Shown here in pieces: positions 1 through 7,890 of a stretch of 64,000 bases of DNA. The position numbers were made by a program, and so were the translations under genes. The stretch's first letter is position 1. The number at the start of each line of letters is the position of its first letter. Origin of the DNA: JAHRVQ01 sp051278195 (lineage in GTDB: Bacteria; Pseudomonadota; Gammaproteobacteria; Pseudomonadales; Azotimanducaceae); contig JBNMQM010000004.1 of the NCBI GenBank assembly GCA_051278195.1, forward strand, positions 1 through 64,000, written 5' to 3'. The notes under the pieces were generated by a model that ran no database searches, had not been told where the DNA came from, and saw only the letters and a list, made by a program, of their open reading frames with translations.

Positions 1-2
1 TG

Positions 3-1109
3 CGCGCCAGGGGCTTTGCTGAAGTGTGGATAGGTGCACTGACACGATCCGCACCGATGTATGCTGTGGTGCTGTCTGTCGCCTATGTGTTCTTTTCTGG
101 GCAAGACCAAGCGTTGCCTATCGTTGGTAATATTCCGGCCAGTCTGCCGGAATTTCATTCCTTTAGTTTTAATCGTACCGAGCTTGAACATCTACTACCT
201 TCCGCGTTATTGATTGCCATGGTGGTGTTTATGGAGAGTACGTCCATAGGGACTGCCGTCGCAGTCAAGCAGCGGGCGAAAATTATCCCTAATCAGGAAT
301 TGGTTGGATTGGGGTTTGCCAACATAGGTGCAGCATTGATCGGAGGTTTTCCAGTAGCGGGAAGTTTTGCTCGTACGATTGTTAATTTCTCTGCCGGTGC
401 CGCAACGCAATTGGCGGGCATTGTGACGGCGCTATTGGTGCTTTTCGCCTTGGTGGGATTCGGCTGGTTTTTCTACTATTTGCCGAAAAGCATATTGGCT
501 GCGATTATCCTTTTGTCTGCTTGGCAGCTGATCGATTGGAAGGGTATTCGCCAGACATTTACGTTCAGTGCTGCAGATGCTGTGACTTTTGTATTTACGT
601 TTATTGCCGTCCTGGTACTTGGTGTCGAGTCTGGTATTTTGGTGGGTATTGGTATTTCCTTCGTGCTGCTTATTCGCAGTAGTAGCAAACCGCATATTGC
701 CATCGTGGGGCGCTGGCAGGGTACAGAACATTTCCGTAGTGTGACGCGCCACGAAGTAGAAACACTGCCCAACGTACTCGCGGTGCGCATTGATGAAAGT
801 TTTTACTTTGTAAACTCGCGCTATATTGAGACTTATCTGTTGAATGAAATTACAGAGAGTTCAGAATTAGAGCATGTGCTGCTGATTTGTACGGCAACCA
901 ATTTTATCGACTCTAGTGGTCTTGAAATGCTAGAAATGCTCGCGGATAGCCTCGAAGAATTGGGTGTGACGCTGCATCTAGCAGAGGTCAAAGGTCCGGT
1001 TATGGACAAGCTCAAAGAGACGGATTTTTTTGCGCATATGCAGGGTAAAATTTTCTTTACGACGGACATTGCGATGCGCGCGCTGGCTGAAACCAAAGCC
1101 ACGCGTTGA
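3..1109 (+). CDS. SulP family anion transporter, 3' part only (5' end outside window)
   Basis: This is the C-terminal part of a SulP (SLC26-like) inner-membrane transporter, a family that moves sulfate, bicarbonate or other anions. The reading frame is open to the left edge of the window with no stop, so the GTG at 24 is internal and the true start lies upstream. Several hydrophobic membrane segments fill the first ~225 residues after that GTG. They contain a conserved SulP-like stretch (MESTSIGTAVAVK, then GFPVAGSFARTIVN). A cytoplasmic STAS domain follows (about residues 245-350), with the typical IDSSGLEML turn that resembles anti-sigma antagonists. Substrate cannot be decided from sequence. 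A 106-bp gap separates it from the next gene on the same strand. Confidence 0.9.
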   Translation, partial: RARGFAEVWIGALTRSAPMYAVVLSVAYVFFSGQDQALPIVGNIPASLPEFHSFSFNRTELEHLLPSALLIAMVVFMESTSIGTAVAVKQRAKIIPNQELVGLGFANIGAALIGGFPVAGSFARTIVNFSAGAATQLAGIVTALLVLFALVGFGWFFYYLPKSILAAIILLSAWQLIDWKGIRQTFTFSAADAVTFVFTFIAVLVLGVESGILVGIGISFVLLIRSSSKPHIAIVGRWQGTEHFRSVTRHEVETLPNVLAVRIDESFYFVNSRYIETYLLNEITESSELEHVLLICTATNFIDSSGLEMLEMLADSLEELGVTLHLAEVKGPVMDKLKETDFFAHMQGKIFFTTDIAMRALAETKATR

Positions 1110-1215
1110 ATCGACGAGCGAACTGAGTTATCAATAGGGCAACTAATACAACCAAAACCCTAACAAACTATTCAACAAACAAACGCCACTTAATTTGAAT
1201 GACTGAGGAAATACC

Positions 1216-1932
1216 ATGTACACCGGAACACTTGATTACCAAGACGGCGACGCGACGTTAGAAGCTTATATTGCCTACGATGACAGTACGCCTGGGCCTA
1301 AGCCTACGGTTTTGATTGGACACGATTGGACCGGTCGACGAGATTACGCCACGGGCAAAGCCGACGAGATGGCTGCGCTGGGTTATGTCGGTATCGCGAT
1401 CGATATGTATGGCAAGGGTGTGTTTGGTAAGGACGATGATGTTGAATTTAACAGCGGTTTAATGGGGCCCTTTGCAACAGACCGCAATTTGCTGCGAGCT
1501 CGTATTTCTGCCGCCCTAGCACTGGCGAAAGGCCTTGATGTGGTTGATAACAGCAAGATTGCTGCGATGGGTTACTGTTTTGGTGGCATGTGTGTACTTG
1601 AGTTGGCGCGGTCTGGCGCAGATGTGCTTGGTGTCATTAGTGTGCACGGTATTTTTTCTCCCGGCGATGTGCCGAACGAGAAGATCACGGCCAAAGTACT
1701 TTGCTTGCATGGTCACGACGACCCAATGGTGCCACCGGAGCAGGTGCTAGCGCTGGAAACTGAAATGACAGATGCGAATGTTGACTGGCAAGTGCACGCC
1801 TATGGTGGCACCAGCCATGCATTTACCAACCCAGGCGCTAACAACCCGGGCTTTGGCATGATGTTTAATTCAGTGGTCAATAATCGCGCTACACAATCCA
1901 TCAAAAATTTTCTGGCGGAAGTTTTTGCCTAG
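1216..1932 (+). CDS. Dienelactone hydrolase family protein
   Basis: A 238-residue cytoplasmic alpha/beta hydrolase of the dienelactone hydrolase (DLH) family. The nucleophile is a cysteine in MGYCFGG (about C121), as in true DLH rather than the serine of ordinary esterases. The acid-loop Asp lies in HGHDDPMVP and the His in GTSHAFTN, completing a Cys-Asp-His triad. Family members hydrolyse lactone or ester bonds such as dienelactones of chloroaromatic breakdown, but many have unknown substrates, and no aromatic-degradation genes sit next to this one. The ATG is preceded by a good GAGGA site. It converges on gloB with a short gap. A second, divergent DLH paralogue is at 19148-19867. Confidence 0.88.
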   Translation: MYTGTLDYQDGDATLEAYIAYDDSTPGPKPTVLIGHDWTGRRDYATGKADEMAALGYVGIAIDMYGKGVFGKDDDVEFNSGLMGPFATDRNLLRARISAALALAKGLDVVDNSKIAAMGYCFGGMCVLELARSGADVLGVISVHGIFSPGDVPNEKITAKVLCLHGHDDPMVPPEQVLALETEMTDANVDWQVHAYGGTSHAFTNPGANNPGFGMMFNSVVNNRATQSIKNFLAEVFA

Positions 1933-1974
1933 AACTTGATCGCCACATTTTAATGAATAGTTAACGGTAGGCGC

Positions 1975-2739
1975 TTAGAAGCTGTCTTTGCGCCGCCGGG
2001 TTTCAGCGAAAACTGCGACGTCTGATGCACCCGTCATATCCAGCGTCTTCTGCAGGGCTGGGCTATTCGGGCGAAGAAACGGATTGGTCGCTTTTTCCAC
2101 ACCAAGGTTGGATGGGACAGTAGGTTTGTTCGCCGCCCGCAAAGATTTAATCTCGGCTGCCCGGCTTTGCAATGTCTGATTTTCAGGTTCAACAGAGAGC
2201 GCAAATGCTGCGTTAGCCGCGGTATATTCATGGGCGCAGTACACGGTTGTGTTGTCTGGGAGTGCTTTCAATTTGGAAAGGCTGGTCCACATTTGTTCTG
2301 GGCTACCTTCAAACAGTCGTCCACATCCCAGGGCAAAGAGTGCATCGCCACTAAATAGCATGTGATCATCGGCGAAATAAAATGCGATGTGACCAATCGT
2401 GTGCCCGCTGACGTCAAAAATCATGGCCTGGTGATCACCGAATTGATACATCTCACCATCTTCCATTTCGACGTCTATACCCGGAATGCGTTTGGCATCT
2501 GACTTAGAGCCGACGATTGTGCAGTTCCAACGTGATTTCAATTCCAGGTTGCCACCCGCATGATCAAAGTGATGATGAGTGTTCAGAATATGGGTTAGCT
2601 TCCAGCCTTTGTCCTCTAATGCCTGATTAATGGGGCCGGTCTCGGGCGTATCGATGGTGGCGGTGAGCTTGTTCACCGTGTCGTGGATCAGGTAGCCATA
2701 GTTATCTGACAAACAGGGAAATTGATAAACCTCAAGCAT
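1975..2739 (-). CDS. gloB: Hydroxyacylglutathione hydrolase (glyoxalase II)
   Basis: Glyoxalase II hydrolyses S-D-lactoylglutathione to D-lactate and glutathione, the second step of methylglyoxal detoxification in the cytoplasm. The 254-residue length is normal for GloB. The metallo-beta-lactamase metal site is complete: THHHFDH at residues 54-60 gives H55, H57, D59 and H60. Further ligands lie in VSGHTIGH, LFSGDALF and YCAHEYT. The C-terminal region carries the usual NPFLR and a basic RRRKDSF end that contacts glutathione in the family. It is the last gene of a minus-strand group after the Nudix gene and the 149-residue protein, separated from the latter by a short tandem repeat. Confidence 0.93.
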   Translation of the reverse strand: MLEVYQFPCLSDNYGYLIHDTVNKLTATIDTPETGPINQALEDKGWKLTHILNTHHHFDHAGGNLELKSRWNCTIVGSKSDAKRIPGIDVEMEDGEMYQFGDHQAMIFDVSGHTIGHIAFYFADDHMLFSGDALFALGCGRLFEGSPEQMWTSLSKLKALPDNTTVYCAHEYTAANAAFALSVEPENQTLQSRAAEIKSLRAANKPTVPSNLGVEKATNPFLRPNSPALQKTLDMTGASDVAVFAETRRRKDSF

Positions 2740-2764
2740 GTGACTCTCCGTTGCTTCTTATTTC

Positions 2765-2824
2765 GTTAATTCGCGTTCTGTTAATTTGCTTTCTGTTAAT
2801 TAGCTTTCTGTTAATTAGCATTGG
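2765..2824. repeat. 15-bp minisatellite, about four copies
   Basis: Four adjoining 15-base units of the type GTTAATTAGCTTTCT start at 2765, 2780, 2795 and 2810. They differ by a few bases, and the last is partial and diverged. The array fills the gap between gloB and the upstream 149-residue gene and runs into that gene's last codons. Each unit carries a TAA stop when read on the minus strand, so gain or loss of units would leave the protein end unchanged. Confidence 0.8.
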
Positions 2825-3260
2825 CGTAAACGATACAAGCGCGGTTAAAAATTATTTTCTTATCTTGTCGGTATAACACCTGAAACTGCTCACGTTGATT
2901 CAGCAGATCAGAGACCCGGGTTTCTTCAGCCAGCGTCGGGTACACGAGGCCATATAGAATCTGTTCGTTGTTAAAGTGAACCACCATCGAATGAGGTTCA
3001 TGCGGCGTTTGTGATGCCACCTCTTCATTCGATTGCTCGGTCTGGATGTACGTAATGTGATGTTTATTGATGAGGCGAAATGCACCGGCTTCGCTTTGAA
3101 ACGAAATAAACATGTCATCATCTTTGTTGAGAAGCTCTTCAACGAGAGGATTGCCCATCGCTGAAAGTAAATCCTCAGTTATCCAAATCGTGCCTGGAAT
3201 GGATTCATCGTTGTCGAGGTTGAGGGTTATAGAGACTGCAATTTTTGGAATTTCATACAT
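2811..3260 (-). CDS. Uncharacterised 149-residue cytoplasmic protein
   Basis: I do not recognise the family. The product is soluble, with no signal peptide or membrane segment. It looks like a mixed alpha/beta fold with strand-like stretches (IAVSITLNLD, HHITYIQTE, SMVVHFNNEQILYG) and an acidic middle. It starts six bases after the stop of the MTH1-like Nudix gene and is followed by gloB on the same strand, so it is probably cotranscribed with both. The end of the gene lies inside a 15-bp tandem repeat. The ATG at 3260 fits directly behind the Nudix stop codon, which supports this start by translational coupling. No function is assigned. Confidence 0.7.
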   Translation of the reverse strand: MYEIPKIAVSITLNLDNDESIPGTIWITEDLLSAMGNPLVEELLNKDDDMFISFQSEAGAFRLINKHHITYIQTEQSNEEVASQTPHEPHSMVVHFNNEQILYGLVYPTLAEETRVSDLLNQREQFQVLYRQDKKIIFNRACIVYANAN

Positions 3261-3265
3261 ATCAG

Positions 3266-3790
3266 CTATCCGTCGGTTGCCTGTCCAGGCGTCAACTCAA
3301 GTCGATAGTCTAACAGCGACTCCGCTACAAAACTAAACCAACCCCTAATAGATTGGCCTGCAAGGGCAGCGCCGAGCCAGAGTCTGTCGTCTTCCCACAT
3401 TTCCTCAAAAGGAAGCTCTGTCAATGGTGTCCAGTGGGGTATAGCTTCATCGGTTTCTGTGGGTTCGCCGCTGAATTCGGTCGCGACATAAACGAAGGCG
3501 TGGATTCTAGGCATATCTTCGGCATGAAAAAATAGCTCACCCGCCGCACGTATCTTGCTGGGCGTAATGCACAGCTCCTCTTCGGTTTCGCGAATGGCGC
3601 ACTCTAGTGGGGTTTCTCCCTGTTCGAGACGGCCGCCTGGCCCGTTCATTTTCCCAGCGCCCAAACCGCGCTTTTTTCGAATGAGTAGAACTTCATCGTC
3701 GCGCATGACAAACATCAATGTTGCCGTTTCTTGCGGCTGCCATTGCACCCAGTCAATGTTGGCGATTTTAAGATGATCAGGTGTGATCAT
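3266..3790 (-). CDS. Nudix hydrolase, MTH1-like (8-oxo-dGTP diphosphatase type)
   Basis: A 174-residue Nudix enzyme. The Nudix box spans about residues 52-74 with G-x5-E-x7-RE-x2-EE intact (GGRLEQGE, then RETEEEL). The flanks look more like human MTH1/NUDT1 than E. coli MutT: a KKRGLGAGKMNGPGGR lead-in, and a later EMWEDDRLWL corresponding to the MTH1 segment whose acidic pair reads oxidised purine bases. Expected role: hydrolysis of 8-oxo-dGTP or 2-OH-dATP to the monophosphate, sanitising the nucleotide pool. It heads a minus-strand group with the 149-residue protein and gloB, a set that fits defence against oxidised or carbonyl-damaged metabolites. Substrate choice is inferred. Confidence 0.85.
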   Translation of the reverse strand: MITPDHLKIANIDWVQWQPQETATLMFVMRDDEVLLIRKKRGLGAGKMNGPGGRLEQGETPLECAIRETEEELCITPSKIRAAGELFFHAEDMPRIHAFVYVATEFSGEPTETDEAIPHWTPLTELPFEEMWEDDRLWLGAALAGQSIRGWFSFVAESLLDYRLELTPGQATDG

Positions 3791-3966
3791 AAAACTTATT
3801 CTCCCAGTGTCATAGTATCTCGAGTTGGGTGGGCTAGCCTCGGCGATCCTGAGTCCCTGCAGAACCTAGCCGTCAAGTCTGGCTTAGTTTTCTTATAGTT
3901 TGATATTGACCCTACCAGTTAATGGTGTCAGTTTAAGGAACAATTAAATAACAAGAGAGTTTATGT

Positions 3967-4083
3967 ATGTCGGTTTTTGACGAAGAAGATAACCAGATTC
4001 TTAGTTCTTTGGGGAGGACCTCGATAGGGTTTGTCGCTTTGACAGTAACGCTGATTGTTTTAGCGATATTTGTCAGCACATAA
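3967..4083 (+). CDS. Small single-pass membrane protein, 38 residues
   Basis: A short gene in an otherwise empty 324-bp gap. The ATG at 3967 follows an AAGAGAG ribosome site (about 3952-3958) at good spacing, and TAA ends at 4083. The product has an acidic N-terminus (MSVFDEEDNQ), then a single hydrophobic helix of about 18 residues (GFVALTVTLIVLAIFV). This resembles the small membrane proteins often missed by annotation. An upstream ATG at 3963 is out of frame. It converges on the alpha/beta hydrolase at 4115-4996. The function is unknown. Reality as a gene rests on the ribosome site and the clean amphipathic/TM layout. Confidence 0.55.
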   Translation: MSVFDEEDNQILSSLGRTSIGFVALTVTLIVLAIFVST

Positions 4084-4114
4084 GACTGAATCATGTAGTG
4101 TTCTAGGTTTGGGT

Positions 4115-4996
4115 TTAGACGGTTTCGTTTAGTGTCAGAGAACAAATTGCCTTTATGACCTCGGGCCACGCGCCTGGTGGTAGGTCATGGCCCATTCCCT
4201 CAATTTTCACCAATGTTGACCCTTTGATGTTTTCATGGGTATCGATGCCGCCTTCTATTGGAACGAGTGGGTCGGTCGTGCCATGAATGACTACGCAGGG
4301 TATATCCAGCCGATTTAACCGTTCCCGACGATCGCCATTGGTGGCAATTGCGGCCATTTGACGCGCAACGCCCATAGGATTAAACGAGCGTCTGAAGGCT
4401 TCCACTGCTCGTTTCGCGGTTCTTCCTGGATCAAATTCAAACCCCTTGCTGCCCATGACTTTGGCGTTTTCTATCGCCCGTGCAACGGTTTCATTCTCAC
4501 CATCTGGACGCGGCGCCATTAGCGCAGTCTGAGCCTCTGGCGTCGATTTAGGCAGATCTGGATTGCCTGAGCTGGACATAATGGACGTTAGACTGAGCGC
4601 TTTAGTGGGGTAGTTGCAGGCCACTAACTGGGCAATCATACCGCCCATCGAAGCGCCGCAAATATGGGCTTGTTCGATACCTAACTGTTCTAGTAAGCCG
4701 ACGCTGTCGGCCGCCATATCATCGAGTGTATAAGGTACATCGGGTGTGTTTCCGGCAAGAAAATCCGCCATCAGAGCCATCATATCGAACTCTCCTTCAG
4801 ATTGAGTTGAGAGGCCAGAGTCTCGATTGTCGTGGCGAATAACATAATGACCTTTGTCGGCCAGCTGCTGGCAAAAGTCTTCGTCCCAATGGATCATCTG
4901 AGCGCCGAGGCCCATAATGAGCAACAGTGGCGTGCCGTCGGCGTCGCCAAATGTGTCGTACTCCAGGTGAATATCGCCAACCGGTAGCTGGGCCAT
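4115..4996 (-). CDS. Alpha/beta hydrolase
   Basis: A 293-residue alpha/beta-fold hydrolase. The oxyanion region is LLLIMGLGAQMIHW. The nucleophile elbow is GASMGG (about S116). The acid is in HGTTDPLVP and the His in GMGHDLPPG, giving a complete Ser-Asp-His triad. The DNRDSGLS segment is typical of the subfamily that includes lipases, esterases and proline-iminopeptidase-like enzymes. Substrate is not predictable. It follows the Rieske gene by 18 bp on the same strand, so the two are probably one operon. The role of the pair is unknown but consistent with oxidation and hydrolysis of a hydrophobic compound. Confidence 0.88.
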   Translation of the reverse strand: MAQLPVGDIHLEYDTFGDADGTPLLLIMGLGAQMIHWDEDFCQQLADKGHYVIRHDNRDSGLSTQSEGEFDMMALMADFLAGNTPDVPYTLDDMAADSVGLLEQLGIEQAHICGASMGGMIAQLVACNYPTKALSLTSIMSSSGNPDLPKSTPEAQTALMAPRPDGENETVARAIENAKVMGSKGFEFDPGRTAKRAVEAFRRSFNPMGVARQMAAIATNGDRRERLNRLDIPCVVIHGTTDPLVPIEGGIDTHENIKGSTLVKIEGMGHDLPPGAWPEVIKAICSLTLNETV

Positions 4997-5014
4997 GGGT
5001 AACTCCTTAGAATG

Positions 5015-5827
5015 TCAGTGTGAATGCAATGTCAGTGTGAGATGGGTGTCAGTCTCTTGTATTTCCGGTGGCGTTTTTAGTCGACAACTCGCGTCAGCAG
5101 GCGCGAGACAATTGCCGCTGACGATATCGAACTGATAACCGTGCCAGGGGCAACTCACGCGAGTGCCTTCAGCCGCTGCTAAAGGACCTAACAGATGGGG
5201 GCAAATGGCCGAGTGCACCAATACTTGGCCATCAACTTCTCTAATCGTCCAATCACCACGGCCCAAAGTAACGGTGAGGGGTAGCTCGAAAGGTTTCTCT
5301 AAACGCAGCTCCGATGGCGCTGGTGATCCGACACGCTGCCGTAAACGAGCTTCGCGTTTTTGCATCATGTCCTCGTCTTCATCCCATAAACGGCTATAAA
5401 GCTTGAGCAGGCTGGCGCTAATTTTAGCAATGGATTTAGGTTCAATATCAGGCAACGCAAAAGTGACTTCGATATCCGTGTGATCTCCTACCTCTAAAAG
5501 CCGGGTCCAAATTTCGGAAATTTGATCGTTTGCTTGATAGCTTCTTGCAACATATTCCGATTGCTCTCGGTTGACGCAGAGTTCGACGCTGGCTGACTGT
5601 TCAGGGTTAGACCAAGTGCGCCATCCCCATTCGCCAGCTGAGTCTACAGTGACGTAGTCAAAGCTTGAATCGTGTAACCAAGGCAAATGCTGCCAGTCGA
5701 GAACATTTTCCCAGACGCGGTCAATGTTGGCGTGAATACGACGTTTGTATGAGGTCACCTGAACGAGGTTTAGATTATTGGGGTTTCGGTCAAGAGGGTG
5801 ATCTTGTGTAGCAACCATGGGTAGCAT
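5015..5827 (-). CDS. Rieske [2Fe-2S] protein with N-terminal SRPBCC-like domain
   Basis: A 270-residue protein in two parts. Residues ~25-160 look like an SRPBCC (START-like) ligand-binding domain (RRIHANIDRVWENVLDW opening). Residues ~180-265 are a Rieske domain with CPH (C209, H211) and CPWH (C226, H229) ligands. In ring-hydroxylating oxygenases the Rieske domain is N-terminal and the catalytic domain C-terminal; here the order is reversed, and no 2-His-1-carboxylate iron site was seen. This suggests a stand-alone electron-transfer or sensing role rather than a full oxygenase. It sits 18 bp upstream of the alpha/beta hydrolase and 43 bp downstream of the FBP-domain gene, all on the minus strand. 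The start could be the ATG at 5827 or three codons later. Confidence 0.82.
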   Translation of the reverse strand: MLPMVATQDHPLDRNPNNLNLVQVTSYKRRIHANIDRVWENVLDWQHLPWLHDSSFDYVTVDSAGEWGWRTWSNPEQSASVELCVNREQSEYVARSYQANDQISEIWTRLLEVGDHTDIEVTFALPDIEPKSIAKISASLLKLYSRLWDEDEDMMQKREARLRQRVGSPAPSELRLEKPFELPLTVTLGRGDWTIREVDGQVLVHSAICPHLLGPLAAAEGTRVSCPWHGYQFDIVSGNCLAPADASCRLKTPPEIQETDTHLTLTLHSH

Positions 5828-5870
5828 CTAGAAAATTTGGCTAGAGTTTAACCCTGCGTCTCGGGCAATT

Positions 5871-6368
5871 CTAGGTTGTATAGAGTGCATTGGCACGATA
5901 GAGAAATCGATATATGGAGTTTTGTAGTCGCATGACCTTATTTTGCAAATCAAGGGTTTCCATCATGTAACTTGGAGGGTCGGAGCAGAGGTTTCTAATG
6001 CGCAAACTGCAGTCTAGGTTGCGACACATGCGATTGCCGATGGTGCGCCTCTCGTCTGTCCCTTTCACGACAACACTGAACATGGCTGTGCCGTTTCGTT
6101 TGTGGACATGATTACACCAGGAGCACATTTCCATTCTTGGTCGTGTGGCGGTCGTTACTGCTCGTCTCAGCAACATACCGCGTAAATCGTCATCATTGGC
6201 TAATGGAGCGACGACATAGCCGCTATGCCCACCAGGATGAATCCAGCCAAAATAGTCCAGAACAGCCCAGTCAACGTGATCGAGGCGTGGGACGAAAGGG
6301 CTCTCTTTTTCGTCGGCGAAGATCTCTTTTATGTGGGATTCGGTGAGCGGGTTCATGCAGGCTCTCAA
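5871..6368 (-). CDS. FBP-domain (treble-clef zinc finger) protein
   Basis: A 165-residue protein resembling the C-terminal treble-clef family linked to elongation-factor-G-binding (FusB/FBP) proteins. The zinc site is visible: CSWC at residues 82-85 and CRNLDC at 115-120, with the segment ERRTIGNRMCRNLDCSLRIR between and after. FusB-like proteins rescue EF-G from ribosomes, but this protein lacks the long N-terminal helical domain of FusB, so a role on the ribosome is only a family-level guess. An internal Met four codons in (MNPLTES) may be the true start. It is first in a minus-strand trio with the Rieske and hydrolase genes. Confidence 0.75.
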   Translation of the reverse strand: MRACMNPLTESHIKEIFADEKESPFVPRLDHVDWAVLDYFGWIHPGGHSGYVVAPLANDDDLRGMLLRRAVTTATRPRMEMCSWCNHVHKRNGTAMFSVVVKGTDERRTIGNRMCRNLDCSLRIRNLCSDPPSYMMETLDLQNKVMRLQNSIYRFLYRANALYTT

Positions 6369-6495
6369 AACAAAGCCAAGATCCTAGCATTAATTCCGAT
6401 GTTCGGCTCAAACTTCACCAGAATAGAACGTATACATTAATGATAACAATAAGTTACACGTCTTTTGATGCCGTGAAAATAATCACCAGCTGGTA

Positions 6496-6524
6496 CTTGA
6501 ATTAGCCGATAAAGGCCCAAAATT
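6496..6524 (+). promoter_or_regulatory. Possible heat-shock-type promoter upstream of rpoH
   Basis: CTTGAA at 6496-6501 is followed after 14 bases by CCCAAAATT. This resembles the sigma-32 pattern CTTGAAA-N11-14-CCCCATNT but misses two C/T positions. It lies about 120 bp before the rpoH start. Weak match; the 274-bp gap contains no better promoter that I could defend. Confidence 0.25.
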
Positions 6525-6642
6525 AGGGAACGAAGAGAGTGGAAGTGCGTCTAAGTATCTAGTTGGAACAAGACCTTATTGAACACTTTTATGGAACACC
6601 ATTTTTTGTCGTATTTTTCATGTAATGGGGAGCACAACTATT

Positions 6643-7515
6643 ATGACTGCAACTGCATTAGCGATGCCGACTCAGCTTCCTGTCTTAAGCAGTGGGAGCT
6701 TGCAGGGTTATCTTAACTCGGTACAGCAAATTCCAGTGCTAACAAAGGCAGAGGAGAGAGAGCTATTTCGCCAATTGAAAGATGAAGACAATCTCGATGC
6801 TGCGCGCACGATCATTTTGTCGCATCTTCGTTATGTGGCATACATCGCTCGTAGCTATATGGGCTACGGTTTGCCGCTCGAAGACATCATTCAACAGGGC
6901 AATATTGGCTTAATGAAATCTGTTAAGCGCTTTAAGCTTGACCATGAGGTGCGGCTGGTCACATTTGCCGTGCATTGGATCAAGGCCGAGATTCATGAGT
7001 ACATCCTCAAAAACTGGAAGATTGTTAAGGTCGCCACAACAAAGGCTCAGCGCAAATTGTTTTTTAATCTGCGCAAAGCTAAAGCAAGTCTAGGCTGGTT
7101 CTCTCACGAAGAGGTCAACAGAGTTGCGGAAGATTTGAATGTAAAGCCCGAGGAAGTGATGGAAATGGAATCGCGCCTGGGTCAAGTAGATACCGCTTAT
7201 GACATGACAGTCGCGGACGATGAAGACAACTTCTTTGCCAGCCCATCACTGTATCTTGCTAGTGGTGAAAAAGACGACCCAGCATGGGTTGTGGCGGACG
7301 AGGAGGTCACTGACATCCAGGCCAGTGGTTTGGCGACGGCATTAGCTTCTCTCGACGAACGCGCACGCGATATTGTTCAAAGCAGATGGCTATCCGACAG
7401 CAAGGCAGGCCTTAAGGAGTTGAGCGAGAAGTATGGCGTGTCTATGGAGCGTATTCGTCAGATCGAGGCTCGATCGTTTGAAAAAATGCAACCTTACCTC
7501 GAAATCGAAGCCTGA
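6643..7515 (+). CDS. rpoH: RNA polymerase sigma-32 factor (heat shock)
   Basis: RpoH directs core RNA polymerase to heat-shock promoters. Family marks are plain: region 2 (LSHLRYVAYIARSYMGYGLP, then QGNIGLMKSVKRF, then FAVHWIKAEIHEYIL), the RpoH box QRKLFFNLRK, and region 4 ending ERIRQIEARSFEKM. The length of 290 residues is usual. An ATG exists at 6625, but GGGGAG at 6627-6632 is a ribosome site ten bases before the ATG at 6643, so the later start is preferred. It is a monocistronic unit closed by a strong terminator at 7571. In enterobacteria rpoH follows ftsYEX; that context is absent here. Confidence 0.95.
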   Translation: MTATALAMPTQLPVLSSGSLQGYLNSVQQIPVLTKAEERELFRQLKDEDNLDAARTIILSHLRYVAYIARSYMGYGLPLEDIIQQGNIGLMKSVKRFKLDHEVRLVTFAVHWIKAEIHEYILKNWKIVKVATTKAQRKLFFNLRKAKASLGWFSHEEVNRVAEDLNVKPEEVMEMESRLGQVDTAYDMTVADDEDNFFASPSLYLASGEKDDPAWVVADEEVTDIQASGLATALASLDERARDIVQSRWLSDSKAGLKELSEKYGVSMERIRQIEARSFEKMQPYLEIEA

Positions 7516-7570
7516 ACCTTAGCCTGCCCCAAGCCTTGTAGTAGTCCCCCAGATTATTTCGGTAATAAAT

Positions 7571-7602
7571 GAAAACGGCGCTCATGGCGCCGTTTTCATT
7601 CC
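7571..7602 (+). terminator. Rho-independent terminator of rpoH
   Basis: A perfect 11-bp stem GAAAACGGCGC / GCGCCGTTTTC (7571-7581 and 7587-7597) encloses a 5-base loop. The T run in the 3' arm and the A run in the 5' arm let it work in both directions. It stands about 55 bp after the rpoH stop. Confidence 0.85.
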
Positions 7603-7701
7603 TGCCTATTTGTAAATCCGTGTTCAGTTGTTCTAGACATCGATTCCTTTCCTTACGTATGGTGGCGGTTCGCGACACCCGGATGAAGTTAGGGGGATAC
7701 T

Positions 7702-7875
7702 TTGTCAGATTCACAAACACCTGCCGTTGCGCCGGACATTAAGAGGTCTACGGCGTGGATCTATGGCTCAGTCAGTTTACCTCTGGCCATTGACCGCCAC
7801 CCTGCATGCAAAAGTGCAGCGTATTGTCGGAAAGCGACTGGCTCGAAGAGCCCCAACGTCGCCCCAAAATTTTAA
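7702..7875 (+). pseudogene. Remnant of the 5' end of a GPH/MFS-type transporter gene
   Basis: A TTG-started frame with an AGGGGG ribosome site just upstream encodes 57 residues. Its first ~30 residues (an SDSQTPAV opening, then TAWIYGSVSLPLAI) look like the N-terminus and start of helix 1 of sodium-sugar (GPH/MelB-like) or other MFS symporters, where a lead of this type runs into the first membrane helix. After that the hydrophobic character is lost and the frame ends 15 bp before the DUF169 gene. I read this as the stump of a deleted transporter gene. The similarity is from memory of the family pattern and is short. The rest of the 375-bp gap (7603-7690) holds nothing I recognise. Confidence 0.35.
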
Positions 7876-7890
7876 TGAAGGAGCGGTGCT

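Noticed and set aside
3933..4169. 78-codon minus-strand frame
   Set aside because: Overlaps the end of the alpha/beta hydrolase and the small membrane gene, lacks a ribosome site and has no protein-like pattern.
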